A DNA stretch of 42,959 nucleotides from Spirochaetes bacterium RBG_16_49_21. Lineage in GTDB: Bacteria; Spirochaetota; UBA4802; UBA5550. The notes beneath the pieces were generated by a model. That model was not told the origin of the DNA, did not search any database, and worked only from the letters and a program-made list of their open reading frames with translations. Each line of letters opens with the position of its first letter. Within the stretch, counting starts at the first letter, position 1. The stretch is taken from the NCBI GenBank assembly GCA_001829495.1, contig MIBJ01000031.1, positions 1-42,959 of the forward strand. The letters run 5' to 3'. The position numbers and the translations under genes were made by a program. This document shows positions 1-7,839 of the stretch, piece after piece.

Positions 1-440
1 AGAGCGGGTATGCGCTCAGGGAGATTATCCAGTCCGTGAAGTCGGTGGCGCATCTGATGGCGGAGCTCTCGGCGTCGAACGAGGAGCAGAAGAGGGGCGT
101 TTCCCAGATCAACACGGCGATAGCGGAGCTCGACACCATGACCCAGCAGAACGCCGCGCTGGTCGAGGAGACGGCGTCAGCGAGCGAGGAGATGGCCAAT
201 CTGGCCCGGGAGCTCATGACCATGATGGAGAAATTCAAGATACGGGACGAAGTCTGGAACGAGGCGCGGAGGGTCAGTGAGGAGCAGGCGCGCCGGAATG
301 CGGCCGGAGGGGCGACGCATGCGACGGATAAGAAGGATGACGGAAACGGAAGGAAAAAAATACCGGCTTCCGCCGGCCTGAAAGCCAAGAACCGGGACAT
401 CAAAGAAACGCTGGCCAAAGAAGGGTTTGAGGAGTTTTAG
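1..440 (+). CDS. Methyl-accepting chemotaxis protein, C-terminal part (cut by window start)
   Basis: The reading frame is open from the window edge (first full codon at base 3), so only about the last 145 residues of a chemoreceptor are present. They hold the final part of the cytoplasmic signalling helix, with the typical stretches [36 protein letters not shown] and a methylation-type Glu-rich helix. After it comes a hydrophilic Lys/Arg/Ala linker and a C-terminal GFEEF. That tail fits the x-aromatic-x-x-aromatic pattern of CheR-docking pentapeptides. The receptor is followed 12 bases later by cheA, so it heads the visible operon. It closely resembles the complete receptor at 33132-34964, which ends in GFDEF. 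Ligand domain and membrane segments lie outside the window. Confidence 0.95.
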   Translation, partial: SGYALREIIQSVKSVAHLMAELSASNEEQKRGVSQINTAIAELDTMTQQNAALVEETASASEEMANLARELMTMMEKFKIRDEVWNEARRVSEEQARRNAAGGATHATDKKDDGNGRKKIPASAGLKAKNRDIKETLAKEGFEEF

Positions 441-452
441 AAAATAACATAC

Positions 453-2561
453 GTGATAAAGATGAATCCGGAAACGAGAGAAATATTTTTGCATGAGGCG
501 CACGAGATTTTATCGAGCCTCGAATCCGATCTGGTGCTCCTCGAGCAGGGCGGAGACCCCGAGCTCCTGAACCGGGTATTCCGCTGCGCGCATACGCTTA
601 AGGGTAGCTCCGCGGTAGCCGGGTTTGACGAGGTGCGCGGATTCATGCACAGCCTTGAGGGCGTGTTGGACGGACTGCGCTCCGGGATGATCGCGGTCGA
701 CGACCGTTTGACCGATCTTTTGCTCGGCAGCGTGGACTGGGTGAGGCTCGAGCTGTTCGGCGGCGACGATAAAATCGATACGATCGGCATGAAGCAGGAG
801 CTCCTCGACCGGATCAAAGGATACCGGATTGAGGGATCACCGCCGGCCGCCGACCCGGAAAAAGAATTCACGGACGTCGGATACCGGTACTTTAGAATGC
901 GCGCAAAGTTCCGGGACGACATCTTCGAGTTTGGAATAAATCCCCTGTCGATCATCGACGATTTCATATCGATGGGGAGCATCGTGGAAATGAAGGTTGA
1001 CGACGCGCGGCTTCCGGAGCTCGGCAGTCTTAATCCCGAGAAGTGTTACCTCGGCTGGGACGTTATTCTTAAGACCAAATTCCCCGGCGAGAAGCTGAAT
1101 GAAGTCTTTCTGTTCGTGAGGGACGATAACAAAATCGAACTCGAAGACGTGAGCTCCCGGTACATCGATGAATACGGCGGCAAGAAAATAACGGAAGACC
1201 GGAAGATCGGCGAGATCCTTCTACGGAAGGGGATACTGGCACGAGGCGAGCTCGATGAGGTTCTGGAGGAACAGGGCGTTACGAACCGGAAGATAGGGGA
1301 TATTATCATAGAGAAAGGCTTTGCCACGGAAAAGGAGATACAGTGCGCCCTGGCGGAACAGGAGGGATTCAGGAGGAGGATGGAGACCGGGACGGTGCGC
1401 GTCGACGCCCGGAAGCTTGACACCCTGCTGAACCTCTTGGGCGAAATCGTGATCGGCCAGTCGGGAATAGCCAGGATCGCGGACGAGATACCGGAGATAC
1501 AGGGGCTCAGGCTCAAGAACGCGCTCTACGGCCTTGACCGGACCACCCGGGAATTCCAAGAGCAGATCATGTCGATCAGGATGATACCGATCGGACCGAC
1601 CTTCAACCAGTTCAGAAGGTTCATCCGGGACGCCACCCGGGATCTGGGCAAGAAGATCAAGCTCGAGATATTCGGCGAAGAAACGGAGATCGACAAGACG
1701 ATGATAGAGAAGATAAGCGATCCGCTCAAGCACATGATTCGCAACGCCCTCGATCATGGTATTGAGAGTCCGGACGAGCGCGAAGGCAAGGGAAAGAGCT
1801 GCGAGGGACTCGTCCGGCTGAACGCCTACCACCAGGAAGGGAGCGTCTTCATCGAGATTACTGACGACGGGAGGGGCATCGACCGGGCCCGGATACGGGA
1901 GAAAGCCGTCTCCCTCGGCCTCATGAAACAGGATGAGGAGGTGTCTGAAGAGCGCTTGTTTTCATTCATATTCCTGCCCGGTTTTACAACGGTGGAGGAA
2001 ACCAGCGACCTTTCAGGCCGCGGCGTCGGGATGGACGTGGTCAAAACGAACATTGAAGCCATGCGCGGCACGGTTACGGTTGAAACGCTCGAGGGGATAG
2101 GAACGACCTTCCAGATCAAACTGCCGCTTACCCTCGCGATTATAGAGGGGATGCTGGTCCGCATTGGGGAGAACATCTATATCATCCCTCTCCTGTCGAT
2201 AGCCGAGTGTCTGCAGCCGAAGAGAGACGATGTTGCAACGGTCGAAGGCAAGGGAGAACTCCTGCACGTGCGGGGCAGGTATATCCCCCTGATCCGGCTG
2301 CATGACTTATTCGGAATCAAGAGCGACTGCGCCAATCCCTGGGAGTCGCTTGTTGTGGTCGTCGAGTCGGAAGAGGAAGCCGTGGGCATCATGGTTGACG
2401 AACTTGTGGGACAACAACAGATCGTGATCAAGAGCCTGAACGGAAATATATCCAAAACCCGCGCAGTGTCCGGCGCGGCGATTCTCGGCGACGGAATGGT
2501 GGCGTTGATACTGGATATACACGGACTTGTCGGCGAGATGACGACAAGCCAACGTAATTAA
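453..2561 (+). CDS. cheA: Chemotaxis histidine kinase CheA with MshEN-like tandem repeats
   Basis: CheA autophosphorylates on its HPt histidine and passes phosphate to CheY and CheB. Seen: HPt domain at residues 5-105 with His47 in AHTLKGSS; a conserved regulatory stretch at about 143-235 (LNPEKCYLGWDV) found in many non-enteric CheAs; two tandem repeats at 251-274 and 280-303 (KIGEILLRKG, KIGDIIIEKG) with a 5-residue spacer; dimerisation helices from about 315; HATPase with N box MIRNALDHGIE, G1 DDGRGID and G2 GRGVGMDVV; and a C-terminal CheW-like domain. The start is GTG at 453; ATG at 462 would drop three residues and neither has a strong ribosome site. The repeats match the layout of the c-di-GMP-binding MshEN domain. 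A close paralogue lies at 34983-37118. Confidence 0.96.
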   Translation: MIKMNPETREIFLHEAHEILSSLESDLVLLEQGGDPELLNRVFRCAHTLKGSSAVAGFDEVRGFMHSLEGVLDGLRSGMIAVDDRLTDLLLGSVDWVRLELFGGDDKIDTIGMKQELLDRIKGYRIEGSPPAADPEKEFTDVGYRYFRMRAKFRDDIFEFGINPLSIIDDFISMGSIVEMKVDDARLPELGSLNPEKCYLGWDVILKTKFPGEKLNEVFLFVRDDNKIELEDVSSRYIDEYGGKKITEDRKIGEILLRKGILARGELDEVLEEQGVTNRKIGDIIIEKGFATEKEIQCALAEQEGFRRRMETGTVRVDARKLDTLLNLLGEIVIGQSGIARIADEIPEIQGLRLKNALYGLDRTTREFQEQIMSIRMIPIGPTFNQFRRFIRDATRDLGKKIKLEIFGEETEIDKTMIEKISDPLKHMIRNALDHGIESPDEREGKGKSCEGLVRLNAYHQEGSVFIEITDDGRGIDRARIREKAVSLGLMKQDEEVSEERLFSFIFLPGFTTVEETSDLSGRGVGMDVVKTNIEAMRGTVTVETLEGIGTTFQIKLPLTLAIIEGMLVRIGENIYIIPLLSIAECLQPKRDDVATVEGKGELLHVRGRYIPLIRLHDLFGIKSDCANPWESLVVVVESEEEAVGIMVDELVGQQQIVIKSLNGNISKTRAVSGAAILGDGMVALILDIHGLVGEMTTSQRN

Positions 2562-2591
2562 TAGATACGGGACGCCGGAGGAGATGTATAT

Positions 2592-4331
2592 ATGGCTGAA
2601 GCGACTGCGGTAACCAGACTCGATAGAGAAAAACAGAACTTGAAGATGTTCAAGGAGAAGGTTTCGAGGATTTATGAGGATATGGGAAATTTTATGATCA
2701 CGACTGCCGATCAGATGGACGATTTCAGAAAGATGATAACGCCGTATGTCGATTATTTTTACCCTCTCAACAGCGGTTCCTCCGGCGATTGTTTTGTAAC
2801 CGATGTGGTGATTCCGAGCGGGCGCGAGCTCGGGAACGCGATTGAACGGGCGGTGAATATCACGGCGGGCGATGCGGAGATGAACGGGAAGGTCTCACGC
2901 GCAATCGAAAGCGTCATGGGGCTGAAGAAGAGCATCGACAACATCCTCTGGCTCATAGACGAGATTGACATATATTCGGAAAATACTCTGGTAATATCCA
3001 CAAAGTACGGCGAAGAGGGGATGTCCCTGGCGCGCATATCGAAAGAGATGGTCATGATGGCCCGATTGGTGAACGGGATCGGCATGCAGTTCAGTGATTA
3101 CCTGGATATGCTTGATGGGCACAAGGACGAGTTTACCGCCATCCAGGAGCGGCTGGAGTCGCTCAGTCATAACCATTTTGCGCTGATGAAGGAGCATCTT
3201 TCAACCGCATTTGGGACAATGGCGAGCGAACTTGAGAGCGTATCAAAACACGTAAACGGGATGCTTTCAAATTCAATAGAGGCGGAGCTCTCGATGAAGA
3301 ATTTCATCAAGAATATTCAGATGGAGGATATTATCCGACAAAAGGCGGAAAAGATCATGTTTTACCTGGACCAGCTCGATGGTGATGCGGGGAGCGAAGA
3401 TTGCAGCGCGATTGCGAACCTGGACGCGGTCGTCCTGCACGTGGCTTCGGACCGGCTTTCCGATCTTGAGAAGGACGTATCGCGGCAGTATGGCGAGGTC
3501 TCCGGGTTTTGCAACCGGATCACGCTTCTCCTGGATGAAATTTTGTCGAAATTTTACGGAGACGGCATAGCGGACGTGGAGAAAGAGCGTAACCGGCTGG
3601 ACATGATATACACCCGGATTGAAAATCTCAAGGACGAGTATGTCCGCTGCATGGAGGAGATCATATCCGGCAAGAGGATGCTCCTGAATCTCTTCGGGAA
3701 GATCATTGATATTCTCTCCCTGTTTGACGGGCTCTTTTCTGAGATAGTGGATATCCTCAAACGCTTCGAGGCATTAAACATGATAACGCGCATAGAGCTT
3801 GCGCGCCATATCAAGCTGTCGCGGGCCCTGGGCGGAGCGCTGACGTCGGTTAAAATCCTTCCGGCGAAAATGAAGAAGATTCTCAAGGAATCCCAGGATC
3901 TTTATCACGGGATACAAAAAAATATTAAAGACGCGGTCGCAATGTATACGGATAATTTCAGGCTCCAGGAAAAGGTGCTTGATGAGTGCATCGCTTCGAT
4001 GAAGACAGTTTCCGTAAAGCTGTATGAGTCGCAAAAGTACTACGGCGATATCTCCAAGGAGATCGGCCGCTATTGCTGGAAGATGCTGGAGTTCATTGAC
4101 GGCAACGGCAGCATCGGAGTACTGTCCGCGGTCATGGAGTCGATTCGCGAGGCCGCGGCCGGCATCAACGGCAGACTGGATTCGGAATACGGCGTCTCAA
4201 AGCCCGACATGGAATCGGTAAAGCGCCTGGTGCTGGAAACGGCTGAAACCGCGCAATGCGGGTCCTTGCTCGACGCCTTGCGCCATGAATTTGAAAGCAA
4301 GAAGACGGCGGAGCGCGTGATACTATTTTAA
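2592..4331 (+). CDS. Helical chemotaxis-associated protein with degenerate receptor hairpin and CheZ-like D-x3-Q motif
   Basis: Not a named family that I can identify with certainty. The 579-residue protein has no signal peptide or membrane segment and is predicted almost wholly helical. Residues 120-165 (IDEIDIYSENTLVIS, then YGEEGMSLARISKEM) look like a worn version of the receptor signalling hairpin. Residues 241-252 (NIQMEDIIRQKA) place Asp246 and Gln250 four residues apart inside a helix, as in the catalytic DFQDLTGQ segment of CheZ. The second half (280-579) is long helical, coiled-coil-like. It sits between cheA and the STAS gene with a strong GGAGGAG ribosome site. The cassette at 33-38 kb has no equivalent. 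A role as CheY-phosphate phosphatase or soluble adaptor is inferred; no cheC, cheX or classical cheZ is visible. Confidence 0.8.
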   Translation: MAEATAVTRLDREKQNLKMFKEKVSRIYEDMGNFMITTADQMDDFRKMITPYVDYFYPLNSGSSGDCFVTDVVIPSGRELGNAIERAVNITAGDAEMNGKVSRAIESVMGLKKSIDNILWLIDEIDIYSENTLVISTKYGEEGMSLARISKEMVMMARLVNGIGMQFSDYLDMLDGHKDEFTAIQERLESLSHNHFALMKEHLSTAFGTMASELESVSKHVNGMLSNSIEAELSMKNFIKNIQMEDIIRQKAEKIMFYLDQLDGDAGSEDCSAIANLDAVVLHVASDRLSDLEKDVSRQYGEVSGFCNRITLLLDEILSKFYGDGIADVEKERNRLDMIYTRIENLKDEYVRCMEEIISGKRMLLNLFGKIIDILSLFDGLFSEIVDILKRFEALNMITRIELARHIKLSRALGGALTSVKILPAKMKKILKESQDLYHGIQKNIKDAVAMYTDNFRLQEKVLDECIASMKTVSVKLYESQKYYGDISKEIGRYCWKMLEFIDGNGSIGVLSAVMESIREAAAGINGRLDSEYGVSKPDMESVKRLVLETAETAQCGSLLDALRHEFESKKTAERVILF

Positions 4332-4371
4332 CCGGGTCCGGGGAAAGATCAAAATAAACGAAAGAGGCAGG

Positions 4372-4632
4372 ATGATGAAGACTATAATGCTGTCCCGCGA
4401 TTTAGGGATCAAAAAGGCCGGAAAGTTTTACAGCGCGGCGATCACGGTGATGAACGCGGCGCCGGATTGCGCGCTCGACTTTTCGCGGGTCGAGCGTCTC
4501 GATCTTTCGGCTGCCCAGCTTGCCTTGGCGCTGCAGCTCGAATGCGAACGGAGGGGAGGACGGCTTATCATAAGAAATACGAACGATACGACCGCTCACT
4601 TGCTAAGACTGGCTGGTATGAAAGGCGTATGA
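4372..4632 (+). CDS. STAS-domain protein of chemosensory cluster
   Basis: An 86-residue single-domain STAS protein, the fold of anti-sigma-factor antagonists such as SpoIIAA and RsbV. Seen: the core DFSRVERLDLSAAQLALAL, where Asp44-Leu-Ser46 aligns with the Asp-Ser-Ser phosphosite of SpoIIAA, keeping the second serine, and the terminal LLRLAGM helix typical of STAS ends. The start may be ATG 4372 or 4375, both behind AGGCAGG. It lies between the 579-residue protein and cheY in one operon. A paralogue (37105-37365) holds the same place in the second cassette, so STAS is a fixed part of this system. It could receive phosphate from an RsbW-like kinase or act as an adaptor for CheA; neither is shown by sequence. 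Confidence 0.88.
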   Translation: MMKTIMLSRDLGIKKAGKFYSAAITVMNAAPDCALDFSRVERLDLSAAQLALALQLECERRGGRLIIRNTNDTTAHLLRLAGMKGV

Positions 4633-4647
4633 AGGGAGGAGGCATCT

Positions 4648-5019
4648 ATGAAACATATCATGGTGATCGACGATTCAGCAACCATCCGAATGAGCGTTGA
4701 ATACGCCCTGAAAAGGCCCGGCTTCCTGATGAACCACGCTGTAAACGGCTCCGACGCTCTTGAGAAGGTAAAAAATATTAAAAACAAGGGAGAGGATGTG
4801 GCGCTGTGCATAGTGGACATCAACATGCCGGTGATGGATGGAATCACCTTTATCGACGAATTCCGGAGACTGGACAAATACACGCCGGTATTGATACTGA
4901 CGACCGAGTCCGAAGAAGAAAAGATCAAGGCCGGCAAAAAAGCGGGAGCTTCCGCCTGGATCGTAAAGCCGTTCAAGGATCAGGAGATGATAAACGTGGT
5001 GCAGAGATTGATGAGGTAG
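4648..5019 (+). CDS. cheY: Single-domain response regulator CheY
   Basis: 123-residue receiver without an output domain. Acidic pair Asp8-Asp9 (VIDDSATIR), phosphoacceptor Asp57 (CIVDINMPVMDG), Thr85/Thr86 (LILTTES) and Lys107 (IVKPF) are all present, so it should be an active CheA substrate. The ribosome site GGAGGAGG is strong and lies 15 bases after the STAS stop. It is nearly colinear with CheY of the second cassette. Whether it binds a flagellar switch or another output (for example pili) cannot be told from this window, which holds no motility genes. Confidence 0.96.
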   Translation: MKHIMVIDDSATIRMSVEYALKRPGFLMNHAVNGSDALEKVKNIKNKGEDVALCIVDINMPVMDGITFIDEFRRLDKYTPVLILTTESEEEKIKAGKKAGASAWIVKPFKDQEMINVVQRLMR

Positions 5020-5060
5020 GATCATCAAACAGCAGAGTAGTTATAGATAAGGAGGCAATC

Positions 5061-5564
5061 ATGAATAACATGGCGCTGCGGGGGCATGCGAAGGAGAAGC
5101 GGGAAGCTGCGGTGCAGGAGGAACGGCAATATGTGACCTTTATGATCGATAACGAGAATTACGCATTGCCGGTGCTGAAGGTCCAGGAAATAATCGGGAT
5201 GACGGATATCGTATATGTCCCGAACAGCCCTGATTTCATCAAGGGCGTCATCAACCTCCGGGGATCGGTCGTACCGGTCGTCGATATGCGGAAACGCTTT
5301 CATATGGGAGAGCGTGTTTTCGACATGTTCACGGTAATAATTATCGTTGAGATAAACGAGATGCCGGTCGGAATGATCGTTGATTCCGTCTCCGACGTCA
5401 TTAACATCCCCCAGGTGAATATTCAAGTACCACCGCAATTTTCCGCCAGGATCAAGACGGATTTTATCAACGGCATTGCCCAGGTTAATGAGAAGCTCGT
5501 CATCATACTGGATATCGAAAAAGTATTTACCATTGAAGAAATAAAGGAGTTAGACGATGATTAA
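5061..5564 (+). CDS. cheW: CheW coupling protein
   Basis: CheW links receptors to CheA. The 167-residue protein has the CheW core: QYVTFMIDNENYALPVLKV, EIIGMTDIVYVPNSPDFI, then GVINLRGSVVPVVDMRKR, and MIVDSVSDVI later. The frame is open further upstream inside cheY, but ATG 5061 sits six bases after GGAGG and gives a normal CheW length, so the longer version is rejected. A charged N-terminal extension of about 25 residues precedes the domain; the paralogue at 37769-38278 has one too. It lies between cheY and cheR in the operon. Confidence 0.95.
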   Translation: MNNMALRGHAKEKREAAVQEERQYVTFMIDNENYALPVLKVQEIIGMTDIVYVPNSPDFIKGVINLRGSVVPVVDMRKRFHMGERVFDMFTVIIIVEINEMPVGMIVDSVSDVINIPQVNIQVPPQFSARIKTDFINGIAQVNEKLVIILDIEKVFTIEEIKELDDD

Positions 5565-5602
5565 GGCTATGCTTCAATATTTTTGTTTGACCGAGGTGTA
5601 AT

Positions 5603-6460
5603 ATGACAGCGTGTGCGGGAATGCGGGCGCTCGAAGAGAAGGAGTTTCATCTCCTAAAGAACGTAATCTACCGGGAAAGCGGAATACACCTCACCGAGAT
5701 GAAAAAGGCCCTCGTTCAGGCCAGAGTGATGAAGCGGCTCAGGGAATTAAAAATATGGAATTATAAAGAATACTGCTGCTATTTATCTGATAATTATGAT
5801 CGGGAGATCATAAATCTGATCAACTGTATTACGACCAACAAAACGGATTTTTTCAGAGAGCCGAAGCATTTTGAATTTTTAAAGGAGGCTGCCTTGCCGG
5901 CATTTGAAAAAGCCGGCAGGAAACAAGTGAGCATTTGGAGCGCAGGCTGCTCGACCGGGGCTGAGCCGTACTCCATTGCCATTACGGTATTTGAATATTT
6001 TAGAGATAAAAAAATTCCCGATATAAAAATTTTGGCTACGGATATCGACACCGAGGTGCTGCGCAAAGGTGAATCAGGGATATACACTTCGGACGAGGTC
6101 GGGAGTATCGATCAGGATATCTTGCAAAACTATTTCATGAGAGGAGTCGGGCAGAATTCAGGTCTGTTCAAGGTGAAGGATTTCATGAAAAAAATCATTC
6201 ATTTTGACCGGTTGAATCTTCTGAATGATACCTATCCGCTCAGGACGGTTTTTGATATAATATTCTGCAGAAATGTCATCATCTATTTTGACGTTGAATC
6301 CAGACAGAGTGTCTTTAAAAATTTTTACGACTATTTGGCCGAAGACGGATACCTCGTCATGGGGCATTCCGAAACCCTGGCCAGTTTGACGAATAAATTT
6401 TATTTTTACGGCAATACCATTTACCGGAAGGTCGTACGCGATGCACGTTCCGCATGCTAA
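5603..6460 (+). CDS. cheR: Chemotaxis protein methyltransferase CheR
   Basis: CheR methylates receptor glutamates with S-adenosylmethionine. In 285 residues there are the N-terminal helical domain (ERGSGIHL-like region YRESGIHLTEMKK), the NKTDFFRE motif, the SAM-binding WSAGCSTGAEPYSIAI, ATDID, and the FCRNVIIYF and GHSETL motifs near the end. The beta-subdomain reads YFMRGVGQNSGLFKVKD, the short-loop form (GxG) seen in enterobacterial CheR that docks on a receptor C-terminal pentapeptide. The receptors in this window end in GFEEF and GFDEF, which fit. ATG 5603 follows GAGGTG. It is the only CheR visible, so it probably serves both cassettes. Confidence 0.96.
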   Translation: MTACAGMRALEEKEFHLLKNVIYRESGIHLTEMKKALVQARVMKRLRELKIWNYKEYCCYLSDNYDREIINLINCITTNKTDFFREPKHFEFLKEAALPAFEKAGRKQVSIWSAGCSTGAEPYSIAITVFEYFRDKKIPDIKILATDIDTEVLRKGESGIYTSDEVGSIDQDILQNYFMRGVGQNSGLFKVKDFMKKIIHFDRLNLLNDTYPLRTVFDIIFCRNVIIYFDVESRQSVFKNFYDYLAEDGYLVMGHSETLASLTNKFYFYGNTIYRKVVRDARSAC

Positions 6461-6706
6461 AAACCTCTATCAGGCTTTGGCACAAACCCGATACCCGGCA
6501 ACAATATACGGTTAGCGAAGCTCCTGCTTGAGCTCGAGGAGATTCCTATTACGAAAATGGAGGTCGGCGGAGCGTATACGCGGAAAATAATAATTGACGT
6601 CATGAGGGGAAGGGTGTTTCTGAAAAGCATAAGCCGTGATGAATTCACGGAAATAATGAAGAGTACTGAGTTCCGGTGCGGGCCGGTCAGTTATGCCATG
6701 GCATGA
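6461..6706 (+). pseudogene. cheD: cheD remnant (C-terminal end only)
   Basis: Directly after the cheR stop the same frame stays open for 81 codons to TGA 6704-6706, with no ATG until base 6557, in mid-domain. The product has a clear CheD end: GNNIRLAKLLLELEEIPIT, then KMEVGGAYTRKIIIDVMRG and RVFLKSI. CheD is a receptor deamidase of about 160-200 residues. The N-terminal half with catalytic Cys (GLGSCV) and His is absent. The stop overlaps the cheB start (ATGA), the usual spacing for coupled genes, so the 3' junction is original and a deletion has removed the start of cheD. Expression from an internal ATG is possible but would give an inactive piece. Confidence 0.8.
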
Positions 6707-7827
6707 AAAAGATCAAGCTATTGATAGTCGACGATTCAGCGGTCGCCAGAAAGCTGCTCACTGAAGCCGTATCTCTATCTAAAATAATCGAGGTTGCGGG
6801 CACGGCCCTTGACCCCTATATCGCTGCGGATAAAATAAAAAAGCTCAACCCTGATGTATTGACGCTTGATCTTGAAATGCCCCGGATGGACGGCCTTACG
6901 TTCCTTTCGAAGCTGATGATCGCCCGGCCGATTCCCGTTATAATGGTCAGCTCATTTACCGACGCGAACGCCCGGGAGACCATACGGGCGCTGGAGCTGG
7001 GAGCCGTCGATTTCATACTGAAGCCCAGTTTTGACGCCGGTATTCTGCCGAGGGAGTTTTCCGAAGAGCTTATTGAAAAAATCATTGCCGCAAGCCAATC
7101 GAAGGTTCGGCGTTTGATTACCCCAAGCAATAACAGGAAAACAGCTTCCGAGGCCTTCGAGAAGTATACCGCCGATGTCATCCTGCCTTTGAAAAATGGG
7201 AAAAATGGAATGAAGATAAAGCATGCGAGCCAGTCCGTAATCGCCATCGGAGCATCCACCGGCGGCACCGAGGCGATAGCGGAGATATTCAAAGGCCTTT
7301 CAGACGATCTTCCCGGAATCCTTATCGCGCAGCACATGCCGGAAAAATTCACCAAGGCGTTTGCAGACCGTATAAACGGGATCGCGAAACCGTACGTCAA
7401 GGAGGCCGAGGAAGGCGACCGGGTGTATCGGGGCGCGGCTCTTATCGCTCCCGGGAACCGGCATATGATCTTGAGATCGGATGCCGACGGCTTATACGTG
7501 GAGATAAACGACGGCCTTCCGGTGAACAGGCACAAGCCGTCGGTGGACGTCCTTTTCCGGTCGATCGCGCAGATTGGCGGACAAAGCGCGGTTGGAATAC
7601 TTTTAACCGGCATGGGAGCGGACGGGGCCGCGGGGCTTCTTGAGATGAAGGAGGCCGGCGCAGAAACGATCGCGCAGGATGAAGAATCATCCGTTGTATT
7701 CGGCATGCCGCGCGAGGCCATAAAGATCGGCGCCGCCGACAGGATTCTGAGCATACACGAGATCGTCTCCCATCTCCAGAAACTGCAATCCCCCAAGGTC
7801 CTCACCGGCAAGCGCGATCAAGACTAA
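6703..7827 (+). CDS. cheB: Chemotaxis protein-glutamate methylesterase/deamidase CheB
   Basis: CheB removes receptor methyl groups and is activated by CheA phosphorylation. The 374-residue protein has a receiver (Asp10-Asp11, phospho-Asp56 in TLDLEMPRMDG, Lys107) joined by a linker of about 45 residues to the esterase domain with Ser185 (AIGASTGGTEAI), His211 (AQHMP) and Asp307 (TGMGADGAAG), a complete triad. ATG 6703 is chosen over the upstream ATG 6676 because it gives MKKIKLLIVDDS and overlaps the cheD-remnant stop as ATGA. With cheD broken, CheB is the only visible deamidase candidate. A DUF1353 gene follows 12 bases after its stop. Confidence 0.96.
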   Translation: MKKIKLLIVDDSAVARKLLTEAVSLSKIIEVAGTALDPYIAADKIKKLNPDVLTLDLEMPRMDGLTFLSKLMIARPIPVIMVSSFTDANARETIRALELGAVDFILKPSFDAGILPREFSEELIEKIIAASQSKVRRLITPSNNRKTASEAFEKYTADVILPLKNGKNGMKIKHASQSVIAIGASTGGTEAIAEIFKGLSDDLPGILIAQHMPEKFTKAFADRINGIAKPYVKEAEEGDRVYRGAALIAPGNRHMILRSDADGLYVEINDGLPVNRHKPSVDVLFRSIAQIGGQSAVGILLTGMGADGAAGLLEMKEAGAETIAQDEESSVVFGMPREAIKIGAADRILSIHEIVSHLQKLQSPKVLTGKRDQD

Positions 7828-7839
7828 AGGAGGGGCGCA

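Noticed and set aside
1221-1832. 203-codon ORF antisense to cheA
   Set aside because: Shadow frame; the equivalent also appears over the second cheA (35808-36377) simply because the genes are paralogues.
4806-5060. N-terminal extension of the CheW frame into cheY
   Set aside because: It overlaps the receiver gene on the same strand, and ATG 5061 has a strong ribosome site and gives a normal CheW.
6676-6702. Upstream ATG giving CheB nine more residues
   Set aside because: The added residues lie in the cheD remnant, and ATG 6703 gives a standard receiver start with ATGA overlap.
6816-7811. 331-codon ORF antisense to cheB
   Set aside because: Ser/Pro/Arg-rich composition typical of a shadow frame; cheB on the other strand has full catalytic motifs.
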